Shown here piece after piece: positions 8,222-16,708 of a DNA stretch of 34,076 nt. Origin of the DNA: an uncultured Marinoscillum sp. (GTDB taxonomy: Bacteria; Bacteroidota; Bacteroidia; Cytophagales; MED-G16); contig CACPHX010000014.1 in assembly GCA_902633975.1 (NCBI GenBank), forward strand, positions 1 to 34,076. Direction: 5' to 3'. The notes under the pieces are model-generated. The model had not been told where the DNA came from. It was given only the letters and a program-made list of their open reading frames with translations, and ran no database searches. A program made the translations under genes and the position numbers. Every line of letters starts with the position of its first letter. Position 1 is the stretch's first letter.

Positions 8222-9730
8222 ATGAGTAAAAAAAAAGCAGTTGTTATAGGTGCTGGAGTAAATGGTTTAGTTCTTTCAAATTACTTACAAAAAAATAATT
8301 ATGATGTCAAAATCATAGAGAAATCAAGTAAAATAGGTGGTGCTTGTACTTTTGACAAAATAAAAATTGATAATAAGAATATAGATTTTGCAAAGGGGGC
8401 AACAGTGTTAGGGATGATGCCTGATTTTATTTTTAATGACACCGGCTTATCAAATAAATTAAAGATCTACTCTCCTGAATATCAAAAGATTGTTTATTTC
8501 GAAAATGATAATACTGAGATAAATATATATAAGGATCCTAACCGGTTAGAAAAAGAGCTGTATAACAAAGTTGGAGAAAGAGGTAGAGTTAAAGAGTTTA
8601 GAGAACATGAAAATAGGGTGATCAAATATATTCAAGAAGGATATTTAAAAGGAGAGGCACCTTCTTTTCATAAAGCCTGTAAAGTTTTAGGTGAAGATTT
8701 AGCACAACTTTGGATAAGAGGTACAGCTAGAAATCTACTTGATTATTACTTTACATCTGAAAAAACTAAGTTATATATGGGAATGACTGTCATCGAGAGC
8801 AGTCCTGAATCAATTGATTCAGATGGTTCGGCATTTATTATCCCATTAATGGACTCCGGATCAGTTTTTGATGGTTACTGGGGATATGTGAAACATGGTA
8901 TATGGCAAGTTACTGAAGAACTTGGACTATTAAATGAATCAATCGGTATTGAAATTAATACCTCATCTGTAATTAAATCAATTGACAGAGAAAGTAAAAA
9001 GGTCATGTTGAATGATGGGAAGAATTTTGATTACGATATATTAATTTTTGCTACTGATCCAGTTTCTCCTATGAAATATATTGATAACGAATCTCTGAAA
9101 AAATCAATTATAAAAAGAAAGTATACAGGCACTAGTGGAAAGGTAACTGCATTTTTTAAAAATAAAGTTAGATGGATCAATCATAGTGATAATGATGATT
9201 CTCTCTCATCCTTTAGATTTATTTTCTCAGTTGATAATTTAGATGATTTTGAGATTAAGTCTCAAAATACTTTAAATGGTTTAAAAGATTATGAACCTGG
9301 TTACATCCAAGTCTATTGTGAGGGAGCAGGTCAGAGAAAATTAGGAAATGATGAGCCATTTGATAAATTAATTTTTTTTACTAAAAATTTATCTTATGAT
9401 AAAAAAGGAGAAGAATTACCTCATATACATGAAGAAATTAAAAATAAAGTTTTTAAGTACATATCAAATCCTGAGGACTGTATAGGAAGTGTATTTTTAA
9501 CTCCTAAGGATATGAATGAACAATTCTATTTTCCTGAGGGTAACATTGATCATATGATGCTTACCGAAGGTCAAAATTTTGATAAAAGAACATTTTCAAA
9601 AATTGATGGCAGCTTCTATAGCTATGGAAATATGAAGGATATTTTTTATTGTGGGGCAGGTTCTTACCCTTGTGGAAGTGTTGCAGGTACCGCCGGATAT
9701 ATGTGTTTCAAAAATATAATTAATAACTAG
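8222..9730 (+). CDS. Phytoene-dehydrogenase-like FAD oxidoreductase (COG1233 type)
   Basis: A 502-residue flavoprotein. The N-terminal dinucleotide fold has VVIGAGVNG at residues 7-15, an acidic residue at the end of the second strand (Glu33) and the following GG at 39-40. The C-terminus carries the closing FAD motif YCGAGSYPCGSVAGTAGY near residues 474-492. This is the architecture of CrtI-like and PYROXD2-like oxidoreductases. I see no crtB or other carotenoid gene nearby, and the middle of the protein does not look like a classic CrtI to me, so the substrate is open. It follows prfB by five bases and is probably cotranscribed. The start is firm because the fold begins at residue 6. An A9 tract sits in codons 3-5. 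Its last 11 bases overlap the convergent Rieske oxygenase gene. Confidence 0.78.
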   Translation: MSKKKAVVIGAGVNGLVLSNYLQKNNYDVKIIEKSSKIGGACTFDKIKIDNKNIDFAKGATVLGMMPDFIFNDTGLSNKLKIYSPEYQKIVYFENDNTEINIYKDPNRLEKELYNKVGERGRVKEFREHENRVIKYIQEGYLKGEAPSFHKACKVLGEDLAQLWIRGTARNLLDYYFTSEKTKLYMGMTVIESSPESIDSDGSAFIIPLMDSGSVFDGYWGYVKHGIWQVTEELGLLNESIGIEINTSSVIKSIDRESKKVMLNDGKNFDYDILIFATDPVSPMKYIDNESLKKSIIKRKYTGTSGKVTAFFKNKVRWINHSDNDDSLSSFRFIFSVDNLDDFEIKSQNTLNGLKDYEPGYIQVYCEGAGQRKLGNDEPFDKLIFFTKNLSYDKKGEELPHIHEEIKNKVFKYISNPEDCIGSVFLTPKDMNEQFYFPEGNIDHMMLTEGQNFDKRTFSKIDGSFYSYGNMKDIFYCGAGSYPCGSVAGTAGYMCFKNIINN

Positions 9731-10970
9731 GTTGATTAATTGATTTTTTTAGAATTTCAAGGTACCAATTCTTAAATTTTTCAAGACCAACCTCCATCTT
9801 TGATAAAGGCCCAGGAGAATATTCTTTTGATAATACTCCCTTCTGATTATCCTCAATTATTCTTTTATCAGCAAGTGTAGTCTCATGCCATAACCATGAT
9901 ATATTATCTTTTTCGTAATCAACCCCTTCAATAGCTGTCTCATCAACTAACCACATTAATTCAACAACAGTTTTTAGTGTTTCTTTTGGTAAGAATGTAA
10001 AGCAGGTTGCAAAATCGTTTGACATTATTAAACTATTGAAAGGAGAGGGACCGATTGTGGTATATCCTCCATCGTATTCTTTAAACTTTCCCATTAACTT
10101 TGATGCAGGTTCACCAGATTTTGTTTCAGATAATCTTCCATCACTAAAAGGTGTTCTTTCAGCACTTCTATAGAAATTTGAAAATTTGTTTTCTGAGTAT
10201 TCGCCCCTAAAATATCCAAGTTTATCAACTTTTTTATTCCAGTCGTTTAATAGTGTTTTAAAACTCAAGGATTCAGGACCAGTATTACTTCCTGCGCCAT
10301 ATGACTGAATATAATCTTTTGAATGAACATCACAATATTCAGGATGAGATGGGTGACAATGATAACACTCATGAAAATTATCCAGTGCCAATTTCCAGTT
10401 ACCTTCTATTTCATATACTTTTCTTAAAGCAATTTTTGATTTCCCTAAGCCGTGTAATGAAATAAAGGGTTTTAACGGACTTATGAACTCATTAAAATTA
10501 GATGGTTTATTAGATAGATTAATAAAAATTAAACCTTCAAATATATTTTTATTACATTTTATTAAACTCCATTCTTCTTTTTTAAAATTATCACACATCA
10601 TACTTGCATTACTTAAAGAACCATCAAGGTTATATGTCCATGCATGGTATGGACAAACAAGCTTTCTTAGTGAGCCTTCAGTTTTTGTACAAATATGAGA
10701 CCCTCTATGTCTACACACGTTATAAAAACAATTTATATCACCTCCTCTATCTCTTACTACGATAATGGATTCATTAGCAATTTCAGTTATGAAGAAATCA
10801 CCTTTATTAGGAATTCTAGAGATGTGACCAATAAATACCCATTGATTAGAAAATATATGTTTAAAGTCTTCCTCAAAAATTTGTTTATCAGTAAAAAATT
10901 TTTGTTCTAAAGGAAAATTATCCTTCTGATTTTCTATTAATCTTGTTAACTCAGAATTTATATTATTCAT
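9720..10970 (-). CDS. Rieske non-heme iron oxygenase, GbcA/choline-monooxygenase-like alpha subunit
   Basis: A 416-residue oxygenase component. The Rieske 2Fe-2S centre is bound by Cys86 and His88 (CRH) and Cys106 and His109 (CPYH). The catalytic domain has DNFHECYHCHPSHP at 197-210, where His204 and His209 are the likely iron ligands; the acidic third ligand probably lies between 350 and 375. The tail ADKRIIEDNQKGV and PGPLSKMEVG resembles the glycine-betaine demethylase and quaternary-ammonium group of the family. The known chemistry is O2-dependent hydroxylation that leads to N-demethylation or ring hydroxylation. It needs a ferredoxin/NADH reductase, which is not in the window. The gene is single, convergent with the flavoprotein gene (11-base overlap) and divergent from nhaC. 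Family assignment is strong; the substrate (betaine, carnitine, stachydrine or other) is a guess. Confidence 0.85.
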   Translation of the reverse strand: MNNINSELTRLIENQKDNFPLEQKFFTDKQIFEEDFKHIFSNQWVFIGHISRIPNKGDFFITEIANESIIVVRDRGGDINCFYNVCRHRGSHICTKTEGSLRKLVCPYHAWTYNLDGSLSNASMMCDNFKKEEWSLIKCNKNIFEGLIFINLSNKPSNFNEFISPLKPFISLHGLGKSKIALRKVYEIEGNWKLALDNFHECYHCHPSHPEYCDVHSKDYIQSYGAGSNTGPESLSFKTLLNDWNKKVDKLGYFRGEYSENKFSNFYRSAERTPFSDGRLSETKSGEPASKLMGKFKEYDGGYTTIGPSPFNSLIMSNDFATCFTFLPKETLKTVVELMWLVDETAIEGVDYEKDNISWLWHETTLADKRIIEDNQKGVLSKEYSPGPLSKMEVGLEKFKNWYLEILKKSINQPSY

Positions 10971-11033
10971 TATATCAAAAAGCTATAATAATTTTTATTA
11001 ATTAAGTTTACTATATATTTTAAGAAAAGTTTA

Positions 11034-12476
11034 ATGGTTTCTAATAGAAAAAATAATCCATCATTTTTACAGTCAATTTTGCCACTATTTTTTTTAGTTG
11101 TATTGCTTGCAATTAATGTCACAATATTCAAGGGTGATTCATTGAGCGGTAGTATTCAAATTGTTCTTTTCCTATCTTCTGCATTTGCATCAATCATAGC
11201 TTTTAATGTTGGTTTTTCATGGAATGAAATTCAAGAGGGAATTGTCAAAAGTATTAAATCTGCTCTTCCATCCATATTAATTTTATTTCTTGTTGGTTCC
11301 TTAGCAGGATCTTGGATGGTTAGTGGTATAGTGCCAGCAATGATTTATTATGGTATTAAAATACTTAATCCAGAGATTTTTCTATTAGCTGCGTGTATTA
11401 TCTGTATAATTGTCTCGATGGCAACTGGAAGCTCATGGACCACATCAGCCACAATTGGTATCGCATTAATTGGTATTGGTAAAGCTCTAAATATTTCAGA
11501 GGGTGTTATTGCTGGGGCAATTCTTTCAGGTGCATATTTTGGTGATAAAATGTCACCACTATCTGACACTACTAATTTGGCACCTGCTGTTTCTGGTAGT
11601 GATTTATTTTCTCATATAAGATATTTATCATTGACAGCACTTCCTTCAATTATTATTTGTCTTCTAATATTTACATTCATAGGTTTCAATTTAAATTCCA
11701 CTCAAATTGTAGAAAATTCCCTTAATATTTCAATTATTATAAAAGATAAATTTTTTATATCTCCAATACTTTTTATCGTTCCATTAGTAGTTATTTTTAT
11801 GATATATAAAAAAATTAAAGCAGTACCTGCTCTATTTATTGGTGTCATTCTAGGTTCATTATTTGCACTTGTTTTTCAATCTGAACTGTTAGTGGAAATT
11901 TCTGGTAATACTTATGGGGATTGGAGAGATCTTTTTATTGGATCAATGATATCTCTATATGGAAATGTAAAGATATTAACCTCTGATGAAATGTTTAGTG
12001 AACTTTTATCATCTGGTGGTATGTCAGGTATGTTGGATACTATTTGGCTTGTTATTTCTGCCATGATTTTTGGAGGTGTAATGGAGAGCTCAGGGTTTTT
12101 AAATAAAATATCATCAGTAATATTAAGTAAGGTTAGTTCACATGCATCAATTGTAACATCAACTGCAGGGACATGTATATTTTTTAATCTTACAGCTTCT
12201 GACCAGTATTTATCGATTGTTGTACCAGGTAAAATGTATTCTAATATCTATAAAGAAAAGGGTCTTGCTCCTGAAAATTTAAGTAGAACTCTTGAGGATA
12301 GTGGCACGGTTACTTCTGTTCTTGTACCATGGAACACTTGTGGTGCATATCATGCATCTGTTTTAAACGTTGAAACGGTGAATTATTTACCCTTTTGTTT
12401 TTTTAGTCTGATAAGTCCTATTATGACAATTATTTTTACTTTTTTTAAAATTAAAATTAAAAAATTAGCTAGCTAA
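11034..12476 (+). CDS. nhaC: Na+/H+ antiporter, NhaC family
   Basis: A 480-residue inner-membrane protein with about eleven hydrophobic segments. Family landmarks are MATGSSWTTSATIG near residue 128-141 and GDKMSPLSDTTNLAPAVSG near 168-186, the latter a signature of the NhaC/ion-transporter superfamily with acidic residues that could bind the ion. A third conserved stretch, EDSGTVTSVLVPWNTCGAY, lies near residue 420. It would exchange external protons for internal sodium, expected in a marine cell. The ATG at 11034 directly precedes a polar stretch and the first helix. The gene stands alone on the plus strand and its last eight bases overlap the 3' end of rsgA. Some NhaC-like proteins carry malate or lactate with sodium, which cannot be excluded. 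Confidence 0.85.
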   Translation: MVSNRKNNPSFLQSILPLFFLVVLLAINVTIFKGDSLSGSIQIVLFLSSAFASIIAFNVGFSWNEIQEGIVKSIKSALPSILILFLVGSLAGSWMVSGIVPAMIYYGIKILNPEIFLLAACIICIIVSMATGSSWTTSATIGIALIGIGKALNISEGVIAGAILSGAYFGDKMSPLSDTTNLAPAVSGSDLFSHIRYLSLTALPSIIICLLIFTFIGFNLNSTQIVENSLNISIIIKDKFFISPILFIVPLVVIFMIYKKIKAVPALFIGVILGSLFALVFQSELLVEISGNTYGDWRDLFIGSMISLYGNVKILTSDEMFSELLSSGGMSGMLDTIWLVISAMIFGGVMESSGFLNKISSVILSKVSSHASIVTSTAGTCIFFNLTASDQYLSIVVPGKMYSNIYKEKGLAPENLSRTLEDSGTVTSVLVPWNTCGAYHASVLNVETVNYLPFCFFSLISPIMTIIFTFFKIKIKKLAS

Positions 12477-13362
12477 GTTCTTTAATTATTGATAAATAAC
12501 TACTGAATCTTTTACTCCATATTTTATTACCTATATTTTTTTTTATTTCACAGTTTGGCTCGTTTAGATGAAGACAATTATTGAACTTGCACTTTTTTTG
12601 TAGATCGATAAATTCTTTAAATAAATATTTTACATCTTCTTTTTCAATATCGTAAAAATAAAAATCTTTGAAACCGGGTGAATCCACAATTAAACTTTCT
12701 GAATCAATTTCAAAAATTTCGGAAAATGTTGTAGTTTGTTTTCCTCTTCCTGTTTTTGAGGAAAGACTATCAATTTTTTGATTTGATTTTGATATTAGAT
12801 TAATTATTGTTGACTTCCCAACTCCTGAATTTCCTAAAAATAAAGTTTTTTTATCTTTTAATAATTTGTTCAAAGCCTCAAGATTAAATCCATTGGTTGC
12901 TGATATTTTACAGAAATTTATTCCGATAAAGGAGTACTTTTTTTCAATTTCTTTTAGTTTATTAATTTCCTCTGGTTGTAGAAGGTCTATTTTATTAAAA
13001 ACTATAATTGGTTTTATATTATAAAAATTAGCAGCTGATATACATTTATCAATAAAAATAAGTTTTGTATATGGTTTTTTAAAACTGCAAATGATAAGAA
13101 TTTGATCAATATTTGATCCTACAACGTGTGCCTTATTATCTTTTAAAGATTTTTTTATGAATAGGTTCTCTCTCTCTAATATCTCGGTTATGATACCATT
13201 TTCATTATTAACCATTTCAATTTTAACTAAATCTCCAGAGACAATTGGATTTGAGAAATTATTTTCTAGTCTAAAGTTACCTTTTAAGGTGCATTTATAA
13301 ACTTTATTTTTGGCTTTCACTAATGAGTTTTTGCCTGTAGATTTTATAACTAAACCAATCAT
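12469..13362 (-). CDS. rsgA: Ribosome small-subunit maturation GTPase RsgA
   Basis: A 297-residue circularly permuted GTPase that checks and releases assembly factors from the 30S subunit late in its maturation. The motif order shows the permutation: G4 NKID at 123-126 comes first, then G1 GNSGVGKS at 177-184 and G3 DSPG at 227-230. An OB-fold precedes them, and the C-terminal zinc site is Cys258, Cys263, His265 and Cys271. All nucleotide-binding motifs are present. It is the last gene of a minus-strand operon after engB and waaA, and its start overlaps the waaA stop by four bases. Its stop overlaps that of convergent nhaC by eight bases. Two ribosome-assembly GTPases (EngB and RsgA) in one operon suggest coordinated expression. 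Confidence 0.95.
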   Translation of the reverse strand: MIGLVIKSTGKNSLVKAKNKVYKCTLKGNFRLENNFSNPIVSGDLVKIEMVNNENGIITEILERENLFIKKSLKDNKAHVVGSNIDQILIICSFKKPYTKLIFIDKCISAANFYNIKPIIVFNKIDLLQPEEINKLKEIEKKYSFIGINFCKISATNGFNLEALNKLLKDKKTLFLGNSGVGKSTIINLISKSNQKIDSLSSKTGRGKQTTTFSEIFEIDSESLIVDSPGFKDFYFYDIEKEDVKYLFKEFIDLQKKCKFNNCLHLNEPNCEIKKNIGNKIWSKRFSSYLSIIKELS

Positions 13363-14585
13363 TTAATAAGATTTATGGTCTCTTTAATTATTTTATTTGT
13401 AGCTCCAGAGTTTTCATATATTAATTTGTTCCCTCCTGATCCAATATCCCCATATTTAATTATTCTATTAACTAGCAATTTAAATTCATTTCCACTCTTA
13501 ATTGGATAACCAATCTTTTGATTTTCTAAAAGAGAAATTTCATTAAACTTTTTGTTGTTTTTATTTTTTCCATAAATAATTGGCAGATCCCATACAGCTG
13601 CTTCTAGAGTATTGTGTAATGCACCTCTAAATCCACCGCCAATAAATGCAATATCACAATATTTATATAATGATGATAACAAACCAAACTTATCTATTAT
13701 TAGTATTCTTTTTTTTATAATTTTTTGGGGGAGTTCAGAGTATTTGATTGTGTCATTAATAAATATATTTTCTATATACTTGATATTATCGTTATTTATT
13801 TCATGGGGGACAATTATATATTTAGTATCAGTTAAGTCCCTTAAAATTTCATTTTTTAGTTTATCAATATCACTTTTCCACGAGCTTCCAATTATAACTG
13901 TTTTTTTATTTTTTTTAAACTGTTCTACAAGAGGATATTTTTTTGAGTCATTATAAATTTTTAGTACTCTATCAAACCTAGTATCTCCAACTTTTTTTAC
14001 GCGAGTGATATTATTTTTTTTTAGAAGACCAACTGAATTATTATTCTGTACTAAAAAAAGATTAATTTTTTTTAAAGTATTTATAAAAAAAGAACTGTAT
14101 AAAGGAACATAAAATTGACTTTTTCTAAAAATAGAAGAAACCGAAATTATTGGAATCCTTTTTTTATTTGATGAAAAAATTAAATTTCTCCAATATTCAT
14201 ACTTTATAAGCAATAAGATTACAGGATTTATTTTTTCTAGTAAGAGTTCCATATTTTTTTTTGAATCGGATGGTAGGTAAAAACTATGATGAACAGATTT
14301 GTCTTCTCTGATTTTATTTTCAACTGATGAAGAAAAAAAAGAAACAATAATTTCGAATTTATTTAAAGATCTAAATCCATCAATAATTGGTTTTGCTTGC
14401 TCAAACTCACCAACAGAAGATACATGTATAAGTATATTTTTTTTTTGAGTATCAATATTCTTATCAATGTATTTAAATGTAATTTTTCTTCCCTCATAAA
14501 TTCTTTTTAATTTTTTATTAAAAAAAGAAGATATAAGAATATATGTATCTATAAGTTTGATTGCTAGCTCATACATTAATTTCAT
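13359..14585 (-). CDS. waaA: 3-deoxy-D-manno-octulosonic acid (Kdo) transferase
   Basis: A 408-residue GT30 glycosyltransferase that moves Kdo from CMP-Kdo to the lipid A precursor on the cytoplasmic face of the inner membrane. A membrane-associated helix covers residues 5-25. The acceptor-side motif HVSSVGEFEQAKP at 54-66 contains Glu60, the position of the catalytic base in the family. The donor-site motif GGGFRGALHNTLEAA lies near 316-330. The length is usual (about 410-425). It overlaps engB upstream and rsgA downstream by four bases each, so the three genes form one tightly coupled operon. Base composition is extremely AT-rich, with an A10 tract on the coding strand at codons 47-50. The gene shows that the organism makes Kdo-containing lipopolysaccharide. 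Confidence 0.92.
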   Translation of the reverse strand: MKLMYELAIKLIDTYILISSFFNKKLKRIYEGRKITFKYIDKNIDTQKKNILIHVSSVGEFEQAKPIIDGFRSLNKFEIIVSFFSSSVENKIREDKSVHHSFYLPSDSKKNMELLLEKINPVILLLIKYEYWRNLIFSSNKKRIPIISVSSIFRKSQFYVPLYSSFFINTLKKINLFLVQNNNSVGLLKKNNITRVKKVGDTRFDRVLKIYNDSKKYPLVEQFKKNKKTVIIGSSWKSDIDKLKNEILRDLTDTKYIIVPHEINNDNIKYIENIFINDTIKYSELPQKIIKKRILIIDKFGLLSSLYKYCDIAFIGGGFRGALHNTLEAAVWDLPIIYGKNKNNKKFNEISLLENQKIGYPIKSGNEFKLLVNRIIKYGDIGSGGNKLIYENSGATNKIIKETINLIK

Positions 14586-15187
14586 TTTTCAGTAATTAAA
14601 TTTATTGTTTCACTTATCTGGTTTAATATATCATCTAAACCAACACTATTTGTAGAAGAGGTTATAAAATATTTTGGTACGTCTTCCCATGTATCTAAAA
14701 TTTGATTTATAAATGAATCTACATTAATTTTTATTTTTTCTTTTTTTACTTTATCACATTTTGTAAAAATTAAATTTAAAGGCACATTATTTTTTCCTAA
14801 GTAATTAATATTTTCCAAGTCTATCTTTTGGGGTTTTAGACGTACATCTATTAAAATAAATAATAAGGCCAAATTATGAGATTTAATCAAAAAATTCTTT
14901 GACATTTTATCCCATTTTATTCTATTTTCTTTACTAGTTTTTGCCCAGCCATAACCTGGTAAATCAACTAAGTAAAAACTTTCATTAATTAAAAAATGAT
15001 TTATGAGTTGTGTTTTACCCGGTTTAGAAGATATTTTAGATAATTTTTGATTATTTGTTATTGCATTTATTAGAGTTGATTTCCCCACATTTGATCTTCC
15101 AAAAAAAACAAATTCAGGAAAATCTCCTTTCGGACATTCCTCTAAAGACGTACTGCTTTTAATAAATTGAGTTTTTTTGATTTTCAT
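14582..15187 (-). CDS. engB: Ribosome biogenesis GTPase EngB (YihA/YsxC)
   Basis: A 201-residue TRAFAC GTPase needed for large-subunit assembly. Motifs are G1 GRSNVGKS at 30-37, G2 region KPGKTQ at 55-60, G3 DLPGYGWA at 75-82 and G4 TKCD at 142-145, with the usual SS-containing G5 near 175. The length and the FFGRSNVGKSTLINA run are diagnostic of EngB rather than Era or Der. It is the first gene of the engB-waaA-rsgA operon; its stop overlaps the waaA start by four bases. The start is set by the conserved N-terminal strand (KIKKTQFIKSS). The 65 bases to the divergent porT gene must hold the promoters for both directions, but I see no exact TAnnTTTG there. Confidence 0.95.
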   Translation of the reverse strand: MKIKKTQFIKSSTSLEECPKGDFPEFVFFGRSNVGKSTLINAITNNQKLSKISSKPGKTQLINHFLINESFYLVDLPGYGWAKTSKENRIKWDKMSKNFLIKSHNLALLFILIDVRLKPQKIDLENINYLGKNNVPLNLIFTKCDKVKKEKIKINVDSFINQILDTWEDVPKYFITSSTNSVGLDDILNQISETINLITEK

Positions 15188-15252
15188 TTAATATATTCCA
15201 AATTGCAATTTAAATTCATTTTTAGAGTTTAGGTAGTATATTAGAATAGAAA

Positions 15253-15957
15253 ATGAAAAAAAGCTGCACTGTTTTTTTATTATTTATTGTTTATTTTGAT
15301 TCTTTCTCTCAGTCGTCAACATTTAATCTAAGCGGTTATGATGACACTAAAGTTCATTACGGTTTCTTACTAGGTGCGCACTCTTCATATTATAGACTTG
15401 AATATTCTTCAGTTTTTTCTTCATCTAATTATTCAAATTTACATAGCATTCTTCCTGATGTTAGCCCAGGTTTCAAACTTGGTTTTATATCAGATTTCAG
15501 TATATATTATCCTTTTGATTTAAGGACATTACTCCAAGTATCTTTTCAAGAATTCAAAGTTGATTACTTATATGATGATGGTACAGTATTTTCAGATGTT
15601 AGACCTGCAACATTTTTAGAGAGTCCAATACTTATAAAGTATAAATCTAAGAGAAGGAAAAATAGTAGAATGTTTATTATTGGAGGTATAAAACCAAGTC
15701 TAGAGATTGGAGCAAAAAATAAAGATGAAGCTGGAAAAGATATTCTTGAATTGAGGGCATTTGACATTTCTTTAGAAATTGGTTTTGGTGCTGATTTATT
15801 TTTCCCTTTATTTAAGTTATCTCCTGAAATAAGATATTCAAGAGGTTTATTTAATATGATTAAAGATAATTCGAGGAATGAATATAATCTCCCGATTGAC
15901 AAAATCATTGTTCACAATATATCATTTTTCTTTACTTTTGAGGGTGGGCCAAAATAA
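15253..15957 (+). CDS. porT: PorT-like outer-membrane beta-barrel, type IX secretion/gliding protein
   Basis: A 234-residue outer-membrane protein. Residues 1-19 form a signal peptide (ending DSFS, cleavage before Gln20), and the rest alternates short hydrophobic strands as in an eight-stranded barrel, ending in an aromatic FFFTFEGG. Family-typical stretches are HYGFLLGAHSSYYRL, SPGFKLGFISDF, LESPILIKYKSKR, FIIGGIKPSLEIG and FKLSPEIRYSRGL. PorT (SprT in Flavobacterium) is needed for assembly of the type IX secretion system; its exact role is not settled. This fits the T9SS sorting domain on the protein at 302-4579. In many relatives porT neighbours a methyltransferase gene (ubiE); here the downstream overlapping gene is a YdfG-like dehydrogenase instead. 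Confidence 0.85.
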   Translation: MKKSCTVFLLFIVYFDSFSQSSTFNLSGYDDTKVHYGFLLGAHSSYYRLEYSSVFSSSNYSNLHSILPDVSPGFKLGFISDFSIYYPFDLRTLLQVSFQEFKVDYLYDDGTVFSDVRPATFLESPILIKYKSKRRKNSRMFIIGGIKPSLEIGAKNKDEAGKDILELRAFDISLEIGFGADLFFPLFKLSPEIRYSRGLFNMIKDNSRNEYNLPIDKIIVHNISFFFTFEGGPK

Positions 15958-16708
15958 CAGAAAAAAAATATTAATCACTGGATCAACATCTGGAATTGGT
16001 AAAGCAACAACCAGGATTCTTGCAAAAGATAATGATCTGATAATTTGTGGAAGACGATTGGAGAATTTAAATAAAATTAAAAACGAACTATCTTCTATTT
16101 CAAACATTAAAATCTTAAACTTTGATATTTCAGATAAAAATCAAGTTAAGGATGCTTTCCAAACTCTTGAAGCAAAATGGAAAGAAATTGATATTTTAAT
16201 TAATAATGCTGGCAATGCTCACGGCTTAGATTATATTCAGGATGGAGATACTAATGATTGGGATAAGATGTTAGATATAAACGTAAAAGGTCTTTTATAC
16301 ATGTCTAAAATTGTTCTAGATCTTATGATTAAAAGGAGAAAAGGTCATATCATTAATCTTGGTTCTATTGCTGGTTTTGAAGTATATCAGAAGGGAAATG
16401 TTTATTGTGCATCTAAATTTGCAGTTGATGCAATAACTAAAGGAATGAGACTAGATTTAAATAAATTTAATATTAAAGTTTCTCAAGTAAGTCCTGGGTT
16501 GGTGAACACTGAGTTTTCAAAAGTAAGATTTAAGGGTGATATGAATAGAGCTGATGAAGTATATAAGGGAATTAAACCTTTAGTTGCCAAAGATATTGCA
16601 AGGGTAATAAAGTTTGTTATTGATTCACCTGATAATGTTAATATAAGTGAAATAAGTATTCTTCCTAAAAATCAAGCTTCATCAACAATAATTAATAGAG
16701 AAGATTAG
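15944..16708 (+). CDS. YdfG-like short-chain dehydrogenase/reductase
   Basis: A 254-residue SDR if started at GTG 15944. Cofactor motif TGSTSGIG at 12-19, NNAG at 87-90, and catalytic Ser141, Tyr154 and Lys158 (YCASK) are all present. Arg37 and Arg38 after the second strand favour NADP(H). The C-terminal half (GLVNTEFSKVRFKGD and VNISEISILPKNQ) resembles E. coli YdfG, an NADP-dependent serine/3-hydroxy-acid dehydrogenase. The frame is open back to 15878, but that would overlap porT by 80 bases and add a foreign-looking N-terminus. GTG at 15944 places the cofactor strand at the usual distance and leaves a 14-base overlap with porT; no ATG lies between them. The stop overlaps the convergent neighbour by TTAG. 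Confidence 0.85.
   Translation: MGQNNRKKILITGSTSGIGKATTRILAKDNDLIICGRRLENLNKIKNELSSISNIKILNFDISDKNQVKDAFQTLEAKWKEIDILINNAGNAHGLDYIQDGDTNDWDKMLDINVKGLLYMSKIVLDLMIKRRKGHIINLGSIAGFEVYQKGNVYCASKFAVDAITKGMRLDLNKFNIKVSQVSPGLVNTEFSKVRFKGDMNRADEVYKGIKPLVAKDIARVIKFVIDSPDNVNISEISILPKNQASSTIINRED

Noticed and set aside
8222..9730. Phytoene desaturase (CrtI) of carotenoid synthesis
   Set aside because: Only the FAD-fold ends match; there is no crtB or other carotenoid gene nearby and the protein fits the broader COG1233 group. I kept the general name.
13612..13956. 114-codon open frame on the plus strand inside waaA
   Set aside because: It is antisense to a well-supported gene and is rich in Ile, Phe and Leu as expected from the reverse of Lys/Asn-rich coding DNA; no family match seen.
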